DNA of 64,000 nucleotides from Gordionus sp. m RMFG-2023. Lineage: Eukaryota > Nematomorpha > Gordioida > Chordodea > Parachordodidae. Positions 38,401 through 50,520 of the stretch are shown here, piece by piece (within the stretch, counting starts at the first letter, position 1; each line of letters opens with the position of its first letter). The notes below the pieces were generated by a model. The model was not told the DNA's origin, searched no databases, and saw only the letters and a program-made list of their open reading frames with translations. The position numbers and the translations under genes were made by a program. The stretch covers positions 40,504,569-40,568,568 of the forward strand of contig NC_088776.1 of NCBI RefSeq assembly GCF_954871325.1. The letters run 5' to 3'.

Positions 38401-39836
38401 ATATAATTTATAAACTAAAAAAAAAACAGATAAAAAAATTTCTAATAGACGTGCACCGATGTATGCAAATTACATTTAACCGGCATACTCCTAATCCAAT
38501 TTTTTTATCGAATATAGATGCTTTCCTCAGCTATCTTAATGTTGTGGGAAAATTTCCTAACGAGTATCTTGAGAAATTTTAGGAAGGCGTCCCCAAATTT
38601 ACCAAGAGTGCTGCTAATTAACGGGATAAAATTATGGCTTGATAGAAAGGAGTATTTAAATATTTTTTAGATTCCTAGTTTCTGTGGAATGGTTGCTATT
38701 ATACGCTGCCGCTAATATATCTGTACATTAGTAGTCGTAAACGAGGGGTCGATTCAATTGCCAAAATATGAGGAATATTTCATCATAGCATTTATTGTCT
38801 CCTAAGTTTATCCCGTTAAGTCCTGGCGAAATATGTTATTTATAATTTGGTGTCTAATTAGCAGTTCTTTAGAGTATTTAAAGAGGGTGATATCCGTTAG
38901 AGCAAACAAGACATGTATTGAAAGGGAGCAGCTATAAGGCAATTAATTCGGAGTCCTATCCGTAATTTTTCCAAGGATGGTCACAAGTCTATTTCTTTTG
39001 GTATGGCCTCTAGCTATTCAAATCCATTTTTGTTTTTTAAGAATTCCAGACTATTCATTGCCAAGGATAGCTCGTTTGATAGTATATATTCAACGGAACG
39101 GGCTATTAATGCCAAAGCCCACTCTTTTACGTGGAAGCAGAAAGTCAGGGAAGATTTGAAGGTGAATTTTGGTCCCACGCTATCAAAGCCTTGTCTAATT
39201 AACGGTTATTATGTTGCGCAAATACTGTGTTCAATCAAAAACATATCTGTCTTGATCAAATAAAGCCAGAAAGAGAAAGTAGTGGGAGGGAAATAACACC
39301 GATACTTCGGGATTTACTTTACTAAGTAAGATGGCCCAGCCAAGAGAGAGGAAACGCCAGGTTCAAGATTTTGCCTTTTAAGGTCATAAAGCATATAGGT
39401 ATCGACAAATATTAACGGAGAGTATTTATATGTAATCTTTGGAATGTTAAGAAAGTTTTGAATAAGAAAGAATGGTGAGAAGGTAATAATAAGAGGAGTT
39501 GTTTCACGTGACTCAATTTGGTTTATGTTATTTAAAAATTTGTTGATGACGATGTAGTCTCCGATGGGTACTCCCTAACTTGTCTCATAGTTTGAGGCAT
39601 GCCGATGTTTGAATCCAGTGGCCCCTACAATGGGGGGGGGGGTCGAAGCAACTGCTTCTAAAAATTTGAGTGGGGGTACTTTTTTTTTAAAAAAAAATTT
39701 TTAATTTTTTATTTTAGTACTTTTTTTAAAAAAATTTTTATTTTAAATTTTTTGTTTTAATATTTATAAAAAAAAAATTTTTTTAAATTTAATTCTTTGT
39801 TTTGCTACATCTATTCATATCCTATTGATTTCTGGT

Positions 39837-41620
39837 TAGGCTTATTCAAAAATAATTCGAATCTAATCGAATATTTACGAATACAAATAATAAATTATTT
39901 GTTTTATCTGAATACGAATAATCATTTATTCGATTAGAATAAGAATTATTCGTAATATTTAATAAATTGTTTAATAAATCTAACATTTGTCATTTCTATT
40001 TGTTGACCTGCCAATCTGACAGGTGATGTGTTTTTGTTTATAAAGATTCTAGCACAAATTTAAAAATTCTGAAGTGAAAATTTAAATTTTTATTTGCCAC
40101 ATTTTTTGAATCTCACGAAAAGTTTATTTTTTGAATCTCATAATAAATTATATTAAAAATTAAACAAACCAGAGGTATATAAAAATATATTACATCTCTA
40201 ACAATAATTATTGTTAGCTAACCTAATTATGTTAGAGGAGAATGGTTCTGATGAAATTATGCTTGATGTTGAAGATGAGAAAATTTCCTCACAAAAGAGA
40301 GCAATCATATGAGATAATATCAAATCCTTAAGGAAGGTGAAAAGGCTTCTTGCAATAATTGCAAGAGTATTATAAAATGTAAAGGCAAAACAACCTCTCC
40401 TCTTATTAATCATTATAATAGGTTTCATTCAAACCTTAGTAAAAAAAATAATAAAATTGACATTTTTTTAAAGTCTACACCAAATTCTTCAAAAAAAAAA
40501 TTAATTTTAAGGATAATTTATTAAAATTATTGATAAATAATAATATACCTTTTAAAATTATTAATTCAAATGATTTTAAAAATTTTATAAGTGATCTTGA
40601 TTGTCTGTAAAATCATTATGCTCCAATACTTTTAAATTGCACATGTATAATATATTTGCAGATAAAGAACAGTTGGTAAAGGAAAAATATATAAAAATAA
40701 AAGTCAGTTTAATTTTTCATCTGACATTTGGACTAGCAACACAGGTTCCTATTTAAAGGCTAACAGCCCATTTTATTGATGATAATTTTAAAATAATTAA
40801 CATAATTTTGGATGTCAGTCTAATAAATGAAACACATTCAGGTGAAAATATATTTAAAGCCTTTGTTAAAATAATTAAAATTTATAATTTAGAGAATAAA
40901 AATTTTTATATAACTTTTAGATAATACAACTAATAATAAAACATTTATTGATACATTTTCTTTAAAATATCCATTAATAAAAATAGGGCACATCCGATGC
41001 TTTGCCCATGTAATTAATTTAATATACAAAGAAATTTAAAATTTTTAGATCCTTCAATTCTAAAACTAAGAAACATTATTAGAATGATTCGTGTGTGTGG
41101 AAGGCAAATGCTTATCGGATCCCCATGCTCTCGAAAATGGCAAGGGATTATCTATCTATGCAAGGAACATCAGCTGCTTGTGAAAGGCTTTTCTCAGTTG
41201 GAACTAATTTATTGTCAAAAAACCGCATGTCATATAAGGAAGAAAATAAAAGAAAAACTCTTTGCCTTAAAAATTGGCTTAAATTATAAAATAAATTAAT
41301 AATATACATTTTAATTTTGTTTATAACTTGATTATATATTATTTATTATCAGATTATTGATTACATATTATTATAATTTTTTCTGTTTAAAATCAAATTT
41401 GTAATAAAAAAATTTGTCAATATATTTGAGTATGATTTATTTTATTAAAAAAATTAATTCGATTCGAATCGAATACAAATAGTAGATTTTATTATTCGTA
41501 CGAATTCAAATAGTAAATTATTATTCGTACGAATTCAAATAGTAAATTATTCGATTCGTTTAAACGAATCGGATATGAATAATGCACTATTCGATTCGAA
41601 TTCGTTTTTGAATAGGCCTA
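39837..41620 (+). mobile_element. BED-finger hAT transposon nested in the ZMYM1-like hAT
   Basis: 1784 bp with inverted ends TAGGCTTATTCAAAAATAA and ...TTTTTGAATAGGCCTA, flanked by a perfect 8-bp duplication TTTCTGGT (39829-39836, 41621-41628). Subterminal zones are packed with ATTCGAATCGAAT-like motifs on both sides, plausible transposase-binding repeats. It lies 221 bp inside the left end of the outer hAT, so it is the younger of the two. Confidence 0.93.
40226..41289 (+). pseudogene. Ac/hobo-type hAT transposase with BED zinc finger, degraded
   Basis: A BED finger is visible as CNNCKSIIKCKGKTTSPLIN plus HYNRFH (C..C...H...H) near 40350-40430. A catalytic-region piece reads LTAHFIDDNFKIINIILDVS plus HSGENIFKAF near 40755-40870. 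The C-terminal dimerisation domain at 41095-41289 is well kept: DYLSMQGTSAACERLFSVGT then NLLSKNRMS. The coding body is only about 1.05 kb against about 2 kb for an intact family member, and it has several stops, so internal sequence has been lost. It is non-autonomous. Confidence 0.85.
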
Positions 41621-41763
41621 TTTCTGGTTGATGTATGTAATAATAAGACCCCCACCCCTCCCACTTATTATTTAATTTAATATGTATCGATGGAAATTTT
41701 GCTGGATGTTTAATAAATTAAATATTACTAAAAAAAATAAAATGTGTTAGAAGAAAATATAAT

Positions 41764-43805
41764 ATGACTCTTTTAATGATCATGAAATTTAATCGTGATA
41801 TTATTGTGCATGGATCTTCACAGGCACATATGATGACCGATTATGGAAGGCTTTCACACAACAAAAATTCCATATTACAATTTATAATATCCCAGAAAGA
41901 ATGTGTGGATAATAACCGTTATATCATAAGAATAATAATAAGATGTCTAGGTTATTTAATATCTAGTAACCAAGCCTTCTGGGGGAATAGACAACAAGAA
42001 GGCACTATGATGGGCCTTATTAAACTCATTGCAGATTCTAAACCACTGGGAGAAAAAAAAATAAGGGATTAAAAATAATTATATTCAAATCTATTATCAT
42101 ATAATAACATAAATATTATCATTGAAACCATGAATATGGTTATAAAAAAAATTCAAAATGAGATTGAATTTAATTAACAGGTGCTTTTCAATCATAGTTG
42201 ATGGCACATATGATGTTTCGAAATCAGAAGCAATAGCTTTGATAGTAATATATGAAAATAGTGAGACGCCTAAGCCCACTGAAAGACTGATAGATATACA
42301 TTTATGGGAAATACAAATGGTCTCGATATTAAAAAGAATATAATATCCAAACTTGGCTCCATTAACTTATCTCTTGAAGTTCTAGTTGGGCAAAGCTATG
42401 ATGGCGTCTCAAACATGAGTGGAAGAATCAATGGAGTGCAGGCTTTGATTAGAGCGAAGGCGCAAAGGCAGCTTTTATTTGGTGCTATTGTCATCGATTA
42501 AATTTAATCATTGTTCAATTATGTCAATCAATAAATGAATTACGAAATGTTTTAGGAATATTAGACGAGATTATATATATTTTAATGGTGTTAAAAGATA
42601 TGAGGTGCTCAAAGCATACCAGAGGAATGCACTAACAAAATCGCAACAACTTCTACGCTTCAAGAATACCACTCGCTAATATTATCTTATTTGTTTAGAT
42701 AGAAGCTGGCTATCGTCTTATTCTTATAAAGCTATTGTAAATTTTTTTATACTTTATGATGCCTTGAGGGCAGCTTTAACAAATTTAAAGGATTCTGAAG
42801 ATCTGCCACTTCCAGTATGGCTAGTGCTATTAGAATAGAAAAATTTGATTTTATCTCATCACTTTATGTTTTGGATAAAATATTGTTTATAACAAGTTTG
42901 GCTTGTACAAAATTGCAAACCATTTCGAAGGATATAGGATTTTCAATAATCAAATTCAATTGGCAAAAGATTGCTAGATTAATTTGAGAAGTATAATATA
43001 AATTATTATCTTAATTATTTTTTAATCTTAATAGATAATAGATAATAACACTGAATTTTGGATGTTTTTCAAAGGCACAAGATTTTATGAAGGAGAGAAA
43101 TCTACCTTTTGATTTTAAAAGTTCTAGACTTCAAACATTACAATCCAAAAAGGAGAGGTATATATATACTTTTATCCATAAATATAATAATTTTAGCTTT
43201 AAAATAGGTGTGTTTTATGCTGCACTTTATCTGCAGTTTAATGATTTAATGATGAATCGATGAAATTTTTAAATCAAACATCATTTTTTGCACCAAAGGG
43301 AATGGCGGAAAAGTCAATTATTAAAGAAGATATCGAGGATATCTGTGAATTTTACCATTTAAATTCAGTCAAATTTTCGAAGAAATGTTGAAGTTTAGAA
43401 ATATTTATAAGATGGCCAAAATGGGGGATGTAAATATTAATCATGACCTAGAGGTTCAAGAATCTAAAGATTTGTCAGATTCTGAGAATTGTAAATTTAT
43501 TTAATTAAAATATTTTTACCAATACATTAATTAGCTTCTTCTGATGATGATGATAATTCAGGGACTTATGATTCAGATTGGAAAAACTATTCATTTATTT
43601 TACCTTATGATCGTCTACTTTTAAATTTTTCTGCTTTACCTAATTTAACAATTTTATATAAATATTTATTAATCATTCCTACAATCTCATGTACTGCCGA
43701 AAGAATCATGAGTAAAATTAAATTAATTAAAACAAGACTTCGTAGTACCATGAAAGATCTATTTCTTAAATTTAACCATTTTATCAATGGAAAAAAATTT
43801 ATTTA
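41764..43805 (+). pseudogene. ZMYM1-like hAT transposase of the outer element
   Basis: Pieces in family order: QAFWGNRQQEGTMMGLIKLI (canonical AFRGH.E..GNF..LL.L), FSIIVDGTYDVSKSEAIALI (the D[EG]T.D.S..E catalytic region), LVGQSYDGVSNMSGRINGVQ then ALIRAKA (the G.DGA.NMSG motif), SYKAIVNFFILYDALRAALT, and IPTISCTAERIMSKIKLIKT then RLRSTM (C-terminal dimerisation domain). Several stops and frame changes occur between the pieces, and the CSH.LNL motif survives only as HRLNLIIVQL. Not functional. Confidence 0.82.
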
Positions 43806-46800
43806 AACAATTAAATATTGATGAAATTATAAATTCTTTCGCTTTCTCTTCCTCTAATTTATCTAAATTATTAATTTAAAAATAATGTTTTTAAAGTATA
43901 TATTTTTTGCATTTTATTTATATTATATATTAAAAATTGATGCAATAAAAATTATTTTTAAAATTTATGGGTGTCATAAATTAATTAGCATTTTTTTGAG
44001 GGGGGTGGGTAATTTCAGGGGGGTATTCTGCTTCGTGCGCTCAGAAAGTGTAGGGGCCACTGTTTGAATCAATGCCTGTTGAAGAGGACTCACATTTGTT
44101 CTGTTTAATGAAAGACATATAAGGGGGGGGGGGGGGGCGGGGGTGTTATTCTATGATTTATAAAACTTTAAGCAACTCCTGCCTGTCTCTCGCAACAATT
44201 TCCTTGTTTAAATACCAAATATTTAATTTTATATTGCACTGCTCTATAGTGCGGGTTACATTGGGCTTCTTTAAAATTTCTTGTTGGAAAGTATTACTGT
44301 ATCTTGGTATTTAAGGGGGTGGTGAAGGTATAACTATTTATTATATATTTAAAATAAAAAAAATATTACACCCACCTTTAATTTCAAAACCAAGTTGGTA
44401 AGGTTGGAGAGACACACCTTATTTTTTAAATAGCTAAAGAGCTATAAGCCTGACCCCCCCCCCCACACCTCCCCTAAATAGAATTGACTACTTTAAGGAT
44501 ACTGGCTTTCATAATATTATTTAACAAAGTCGTTAGATTGGTGAGAAGTAAGTTTGCGAAAAAATGTGGGTTTGAGAAGGTTTTGATGGTATATTGACCG
44601 CATCTTACAAAGGGTCCAGCAGAATCTTTATCGAAGAAGTTTATCAAGTGTGAAAAGAATAATCAAGAGACTTTTTGGAATAATAATACTAAGTAGTAAG
44701 CTCTAGCTGCTACTTCATGAACATTGTAAAAGATAGTTAATCTATAATGAAAAAAGGCCAGGATGTTCTAATTTGGAAAGTATTTGAGCTGATTTCAAGG
44801 CTCTTTGGATGATTGAGTTACATTGTGTATGCCTGTTAAGGCCGTTGTAGGAACGACAATGTAAACTATCTTCATGTCTACGAATGAGTTACAACCTGAG
44901 CACGTGTGAGGAGGGTAATGGAACAGTTAAGACCAAACAAATGGCGTGGGTAATTTCGTTATTAGAAAGTTGAGGTTGTAGATTAATAGAAATGGCTTCG
45001 AAAAACTCATGCCTGGTAGGTGCCACTGAGCAGAGAAGAGAATAAGTTGCAGTCCGTAGATTGTAGACTAGATAATAGAGTTTCAACGCAGAGTGCTACT
45101 ATATGTGCATCCAAGTGAGAATCTGCATTAATCCAGTTTTTCTAAATATTTGTAACCTCGATAAAGGAAGAGTCTTATTTAATGGACATTGATTATTTGC
45201 TTTGATAAAAGGCTGCTCAACATAAAGGATGTTATTGTTAGGTCGAAAACAAATCTGGTCGAGAACGAGGCTTGGACCTAAGCAGTTTAATTAAATCTGA
45301 GATTAAATATTTTTCCTTTAGGTCCTCTATTCCATCTTGGTATATCTTGAATGGAAAAGGGTATTTGAAAATCAGTGGAACAAAGTGTGTAAAGAATAAT
45401 CCTAGAATAAATAAGGAATAAATTTTTAGCAAAAAAATAATTTGTCGGATGAAAGAGGAATCAAGATGTCTTATAATTTAAGATGTCATGGCTAGAGTGA
45501 ATAATAGTGAATTTGGCGTATGCTCTTTAAAGTGGGTTCTAGGTATGTTAGTCCATCTTGAACCATGAATTTAAAATCAAGAGTTTTAGGAGCATTTGAA
45601 TTTTATTTAATCAATTTTGATTTGCTCAGATTGAGCGAGAGTCCAATGAAATTGCCTAATACGCGAATTATGTTAACTACTTTGTTAGTTTCAAAGCTGA
45701 GACCGCTCAAGATTCCGTTATCGTTGTACCAGGTATGAAGCAATATGGTACATGATGAATTTATAGATTTTTTATGTTATTGATTCCGAAACTAAAGAGT
45801 ACAGATCCGAACAGATCACCCTGTTGAATACCCTCAAATAAAAGTATTTTCTAGAATGTAAGATTGTAGGAAATTGATAGCAAGCAAAAAGAAATTTAGT
45901 GCATGCCGGTAAAGGGTGAAAGTAAAAAAGTGTTGCCTGAAAAGATTTAAGGAAAGTCGATTTTCATTAGTTTCATTTGTTGGATTATTTTCGAGAAGAA
46001 TTCTTGTAAGGTGCACTACTGCTTCACAGTAGGTATGCCTACCCCTAATTTATAAGGGCTGAGGATGTGTGATGCTTCCTGTTTGATTCTTGAATAAATT
46101 ATAGTTTTGCTACCAATCTGTTATATGTTTAACAAATGATAGGCCAAATATCCTTATTGAGTTTTTATAGTGCGATGAGTCTGACACCAAAGAGTAAGGG
46201 GTAACAAAATTGGGTATCTCTCCATTTAAGACTTTATTGCATGAGTTAGTAATTTTAGTGAGAGTTGAAGTATGTGTACATATAGGAGGAGAGGTGATGT
46301 CCTGGAACAAGATCCAATCCAGCCTGTGAGCTGAGTCACGATGAACCTGTGTGAAATCTGAGGCACTATGGTGGAATTATAGGAGTTAGGGGGTGGAAAA
46401 ATTTGCAAGAGTATTATTGGTGGAATGTTTGAAGGCTACTTTAATGTTAAAACTGTCAATTTTCTTCTAAATCAAAGTGTTATTTTGCGGGAAAGGGGAA
46501 ATATTTTTGTTTGTTTTGGGGATGTACAAAATTTTGGGGATCATGAAGAAAGAGAAAGATGTTAGAAACGGCATTCTTTATTTGTTAAGTTAAGGATTTA
46601 TGGGCTGATTTTTTTGGAATTTTGAATGTGTTAAATCCAAATTAAAGAAACTTTAACTATTCATCCTCGTTATTAAAGTTTTGTAAGAGAGAGGAGATGC
46701 AATCACAGAGAGAGTTGGCTACTTGTAAGCTTCTTTTTTGCGGATTCTAGAAATGAGATTTGTTTTTTAATCTTGTGAAATATGTCTGATAAAGAGTCAT

Positions 46801-48015
46801 TAGAGGAATGAGTAGATGGGAGTTCTATGATTGAATTAAAAATAGGATTGCGTTCTGGATGAAAGGTGAGCGCTTTGAATGTGGGTATCTGACATTGACC
46901 GGTCCATGCACCCAAAATAAACTGTCATATGTAATTGTATCAGCTTCAAGAAAGAGGGACAGATTTAGTGTTAATGGGTATTGCCATTATTATACTATCA
47001 TGATGCGATAATGAATAAAACAGACGCTAAATATAGAGGAAATGAAGCAAAAAAAATAAATTGAGGAAAAAACGCAAATAAATAAAATTATGATAAGGCG
47101 CCATAATGATCGAAAACGAATGCGAAAAAATAATCTGAAGCAAAGCTTATGAATAAAGATGAGATCGAGAAGCATGAATTATTAATAAATGATGAAATGA
47201 TATTTAATTTTAAGCGAATTAATTCATTTGAACAGTGAAATTTATAAAAATAACTATTTTATATGCCATATTAATTTCAAATTAGTTAGGTATTCATTGA
47301 CTAATGAATTAATAGCTAACGAATTGCCTAATTTATTCTAGTGTTGTTAAACGGCGGAGCTAAGCCGGCTTAGCCGAAATCTCAGCCAGTTTTTGAGCCA
47401 AAAATTTGCCTCAAGCTCAAGTCAGCTCATTGAGCCGGCTATCTCAAGTCATTGGCTCAAGCCGATTATTTAGGCGAAATTTATTTATTTGAGATTAATG
47501 TTGTCAAATGGTTGAGCCAAGCCGGCTTAGCCCTAAACTCATCTAGTTTTTGAGTCGAAAATTGACTCAGGTTCAAGCTGATTCATTGAGCCATATTAGT
47601 CAGCTGGTTCGAGTCGACTCAAGCCGGCTAAGGAGTTGGCTCAAGCTGTCTTTTAAGCTGAAATTTATTTTATTTGGGATCAGTGTTGTTAAATGGCTGA
47701 GCCAAGGTGGCTTAGCCCAAAACTCTGTTAGTTTTTGAGTCGAAAATTGCCTCAGGCTCAAGCCCGCTCAGGATGAGTTCAATTTTGAGCCGAAATTTAT
47801 TTATTTGATTGAGATATTTAAGAATATAATTATGTAGAAACTGTGTTCTACTACCACGTTTTTAGTGAAAAAATGGATTCAGAATCAAGCTAGCTCGATG
47901 TGAAACATAAATGGGCTAACTCATTTTTAATCATTAATTTAATTTTTTTAAATTATTATATTATATTATTTATTAATGGCTATGTAAGACAAATAAAAAA
48001 AAGAGGGTAGGTCTA

Positions 48016-48177
48016 CAGTGTTGTGATGATATAATGACACATATTGAGGATTAAATTTAAACCCATTCATGTATAATTAAATTATTTCTTTTGTTGTACA
48101 TTTGTAAAGATTATAATTATATATGCATGTGTTCAAATTAAGTCGTTAATATGTTAAATTAAATACTCATAACACTG
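48016..48177. mobile_element. 162-bp TA-flanked MITE inside the left inverted repeat
   Basis: Ends CAGTGTTGTGATGA and ...TCATAACACTG lie between TA dinucleotides (48014-48015, 48178-48179). The uninterrupted right arm (GGTCTATAAGTCG when reversed) proves the empty site with a single TA. The TA target is typical of Tc1/mariner relatives. Confidence 0.88.
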
Positions 48178-48429
48178 TATAAGTCGAAAGGCTGTTTGAT
48201 ACGAAAGGCTAAAAAATAATATTGAAAATAAAAAATAACAAAGAAAATGATTAATGAGAAATGATTGATGTTTTTATTGCTTTCTTTACTAGAAAAATTT
48301 TATAATAACATTACATCATAATATATTAAAAAATTGGAAATTTTAAGATCTTTTCAATTTTTTTATTAATTCTTTGTAATAATTTGCGGTTGTAATTTAA
48401 TTTTATTATATTAATTTTTAAATTAAATT

Positions 48430-49620
48430 TTTGATATTTTCTGAACCGAAAACGTAAAAAAATACATCTAGGTGTATTTAGATAGGGAATTTAATTACGA
48501 GTTCAGTGATATTAAAATATTCGAAATTACATTTAAAATGTTAGCCTTTTCCTTCTGATAGTTTTCGCGATAAAAAAATATTTTTGGAACCGAAAAGATA
48601 AAAAAATACATCTAAACATGTTTAAACAGAGAATTTAATTCTGAGTTTAATGATATAAAAATATTTGAAATTACATTTAAAATGTTAGCTTTTTCCCTCT
48701 GATAGATATCGTGACAAAAAAAATATTTTTCGAACCGGAAACGTAAAAAAATTATCCAAGCATTTTTGGATAGAGAATTTAATTCTGAGTTGAATGATTT
48801 AAAAATATTTAAAATTACCTTAGAATTGTTAGCCTTTTCCCTCTGAATGTTTTGGCGACAAAAAAAATATTTTTCGAACCGGAAACGTAAAAAAAATACA
48901 TCTAAGCGTATTTAAATAGAGAATTTAATTCTGAGTTTAATGATATAAAAATATTTGAAATTACCTCAAAAATGTTAGCCTTTTCCCTTTAAAAGTTTTG
49001 GCCACAAAAAAAATATTTTTTGAACCGAAAACGTAAAAAAATACATCTAAGCGTATTTAGATAGAGAATTTAATTATGAGTTCAGTGATATTAAAAATTG
49101 GAAATTACTTTTAAAATGTTAGCCTTTTACCTCTGACAGTTATCGCGACAAAAAAAATATTTTTCGAACCGAAACGTAAAAAAAGTACATCTAAAAGTAT
49201 TTAGATAGAGAATTTAATTCAGAGTTCAATGATATTAAAATATTTGAAATTACGTTTAAATTGTTAGCCTTATTACCTCTGATAGTTATCGCGACAAAAA
49301 AAACATTTTTCGAACCGAAACGTAAAAAAATACATCTAAGCGTATTTAGATAGAGAATTTAATTATGAGTTCAATGATATAAAAATATTCGAAATTACGT
49401 TTAAAATGTTAGCCTTTTCCTTCTGATAGTTTTCGCGATAAAAAATATATTTTTTGAACCGAAAACCTAAAAAAATATATCTAAGCGTATTTAGATAGAG
49501 AATTTAATTCAGAGTTCAATGATATAAAAATATTTGAAATTCCCTTAGAAATCTTAGCCTGTTCCCTTTGAATGGGCGACAAAAAAAATATTTTTCGAAC
49601 CGAAAACTTAAAAAAAAATT
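48430..49620. repeat. 145-bp tandem repeat array, about 8 copies
   Basis: The unit starts GAACCGAAAACGTAAAAAA and contains TAGATAGAGAATTTAATT and ATGTTAGCCTTTTCC. Starts are at 48443, 48587, 48732, 48876, 49022, 49166, 49312, 49456 and 49597, so the period is 144-146 bp with a final step of 141. Copies differ at a modest number of positions. The array lies wholly inside the inverted-repeat element. Confidence 0.93.
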
Positions 49621-49963
49621 AATCATTAAATTTATATTTGTTAATTACTTCGTAATCCAGTACTTACAATATCTTTATACTTACTATTGTTTTGAAAAAT
49701 AACTTAAAATTGAAAAATTCCATTTTTAAAAAATTGTATTCAGGCTGCGTCCTACTCCTAAATATCAAAAATTGCATAAAAATTATATCGCGCAATTTGC
49801 GCGAATCTAGCAAAAATAATATAAACCATTTTTAGTAGAAAATTAAAATGTTAGCATAAATGATTTTTTCGATTTTGCGCAAATTACGTGATTCTTAAAA
49901 GTTTTACGAATTGTAAAACTTAATCATTTTATCATTAAACTTTTGCAAATTGAGGGAATAAAA

Positions 49964-50259
49964 ATGGCGAGGGAATTTCAATTGATGGAAAATATAAGAT
50001 CTTATAGACATTCGTGGTGTAATAGTGACCTTAAATATAAAGATACAGCTGAAGTCAAATGGGAAGAGATTATATAAATATTATTTTATATTTTAGGTTC
50101 AGGTGCTGCTATGATGAACAACAAGCATTTAAATTTGTTGAAGAGTTTTACTGGCTAAAAGAAAATGTGGAGGATATATGTAAGCACACTGAAGCAAGTT
50201 TCAATTTGAAACAATCTAAGGATGCTTTTAATGTACAAATATCTCCACATGTATTATAA
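49964..50259 (+). CDS. Small MADF-like DNA-binding protein gene carried by the inverted-repeat element
   Basis: An ATG at 49964 opens MAREFQLMENIRSYRHSWCN, SDLKYKDTAEVKWEEII and stops at about 50077. The pattern (L...I......W......YKD.......WEEI) fits the first half of a MADF (Adf-1-like, Myb/SANT-related) domain. After TTTTAG at 50090-50095 a second open stretch reads CCYDEQQAFKFVEEFYWLKE and runs to TAA at 50257-50259, perhaps a second exon, though no good GT donor is visible before it. It is short and may be degraded. A role in binding the element's ends is inference. Confidence 0.45.
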
Positions 50260-50520
50260 TGAAATTAGAACTATATAAAAATCTATATTTTAGGATTATA
50301 AGCCAAACATCCAAGATATGTTAAATGTACAAATATCATCACAAGTATTATAACAATTATAACTATATAAATATCTATATCTTAGGATATAGAACCAAAC
50401 ACACAAGATATGTTAAATGTACATATTTCATCACAAGTATTATAATATTAAATTAGAACTATATAATAATAATCTATTAGGATTTAGAGCCAAACACACA
50501 AGATACGTTAAATGATATAG
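50215..50520. repeat. 93-bp tandem repeat, about 3.3 copies
   Basis: The unit contains AATGTACAAATATCATCACA, GTATTATAA and AGCCAAACACACAAGATA. Starts are near 50230, 50324, 50416 and 50510 (period 92-94). It begins inside the end of the MADF-like reading frame. Later copies contain stops, so they are probably not coding. Confidence 0.8.

Larger units (their letters stand above)
39616..44062 (+). mobile_element. hAT transposon (ZMYM1-like transposase), inserted in the LINE
   Basis: Inverted ends CAGTGGCCCCTACA and ...TGTAGGGGCCACTG are flanked by a perfect 8-bp duplication TTTGAATC (39608-39615, 44063-44070). G-rich runs lie just inside the ends. Removing the nested element at 39837-41620 and its duplication leaves about 2.66 kb, a size that fits one transposase gene. 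The perfect duplication shows it entered as a unit and has not rearranged since. Confidence 0.92.
38450..47180 (-). mobile_element. LINE (non-LTR retrotransposon) remnant, split by nested hAT elements
   Basis: Minus-strand reverse transcriptase motifs are visible in separate frames: FEGIQQGDLFGSVLFSFGIN near 45840-45780 (canonical G.QQGDPLGPLLFSL) and WYNDNGILSGLSF near 45730-45690 (canonical WYLDDG.L.G), followed by GLSLNLSKSKL. On the far side of the hAT insertion, YSKELLIRHQIINNIFRQ near 38880-38830 resembles the RH..IN..I segment that ends one group of LINE proteins. The body is about 4.3 kb once the insertion is removed. Many stops and frame changes make it dead. The exact 5' and 3' ends and the clade (perhaps R2/CRE-like) are uncertain, and no poly-A tail was found. 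G and C runs at 44127-44145 and 44454-44463 may mark another small insertion. Confidence 0.65.

Noticed and set aside
38977-39263. Two overlapping plus-strand frames of 60 and 86 codons
   Set aside because: They lie opposite the LINE C-terminal region; no family similarity, and minus-strand LINE-like motifs explain the openness.
44889-47175. Series of 60-70 codon minus-strand frames taken as separate small genes
   Set aside because: They are interrupted pieces of one LINE; reverse transcriptase motifs lie between them in other frames.
48430-49620. CRISPR-like array
   Set aside because: The repeats are directly adjacent 145-bp units without unique spacers, in a eukaryotic transposon.
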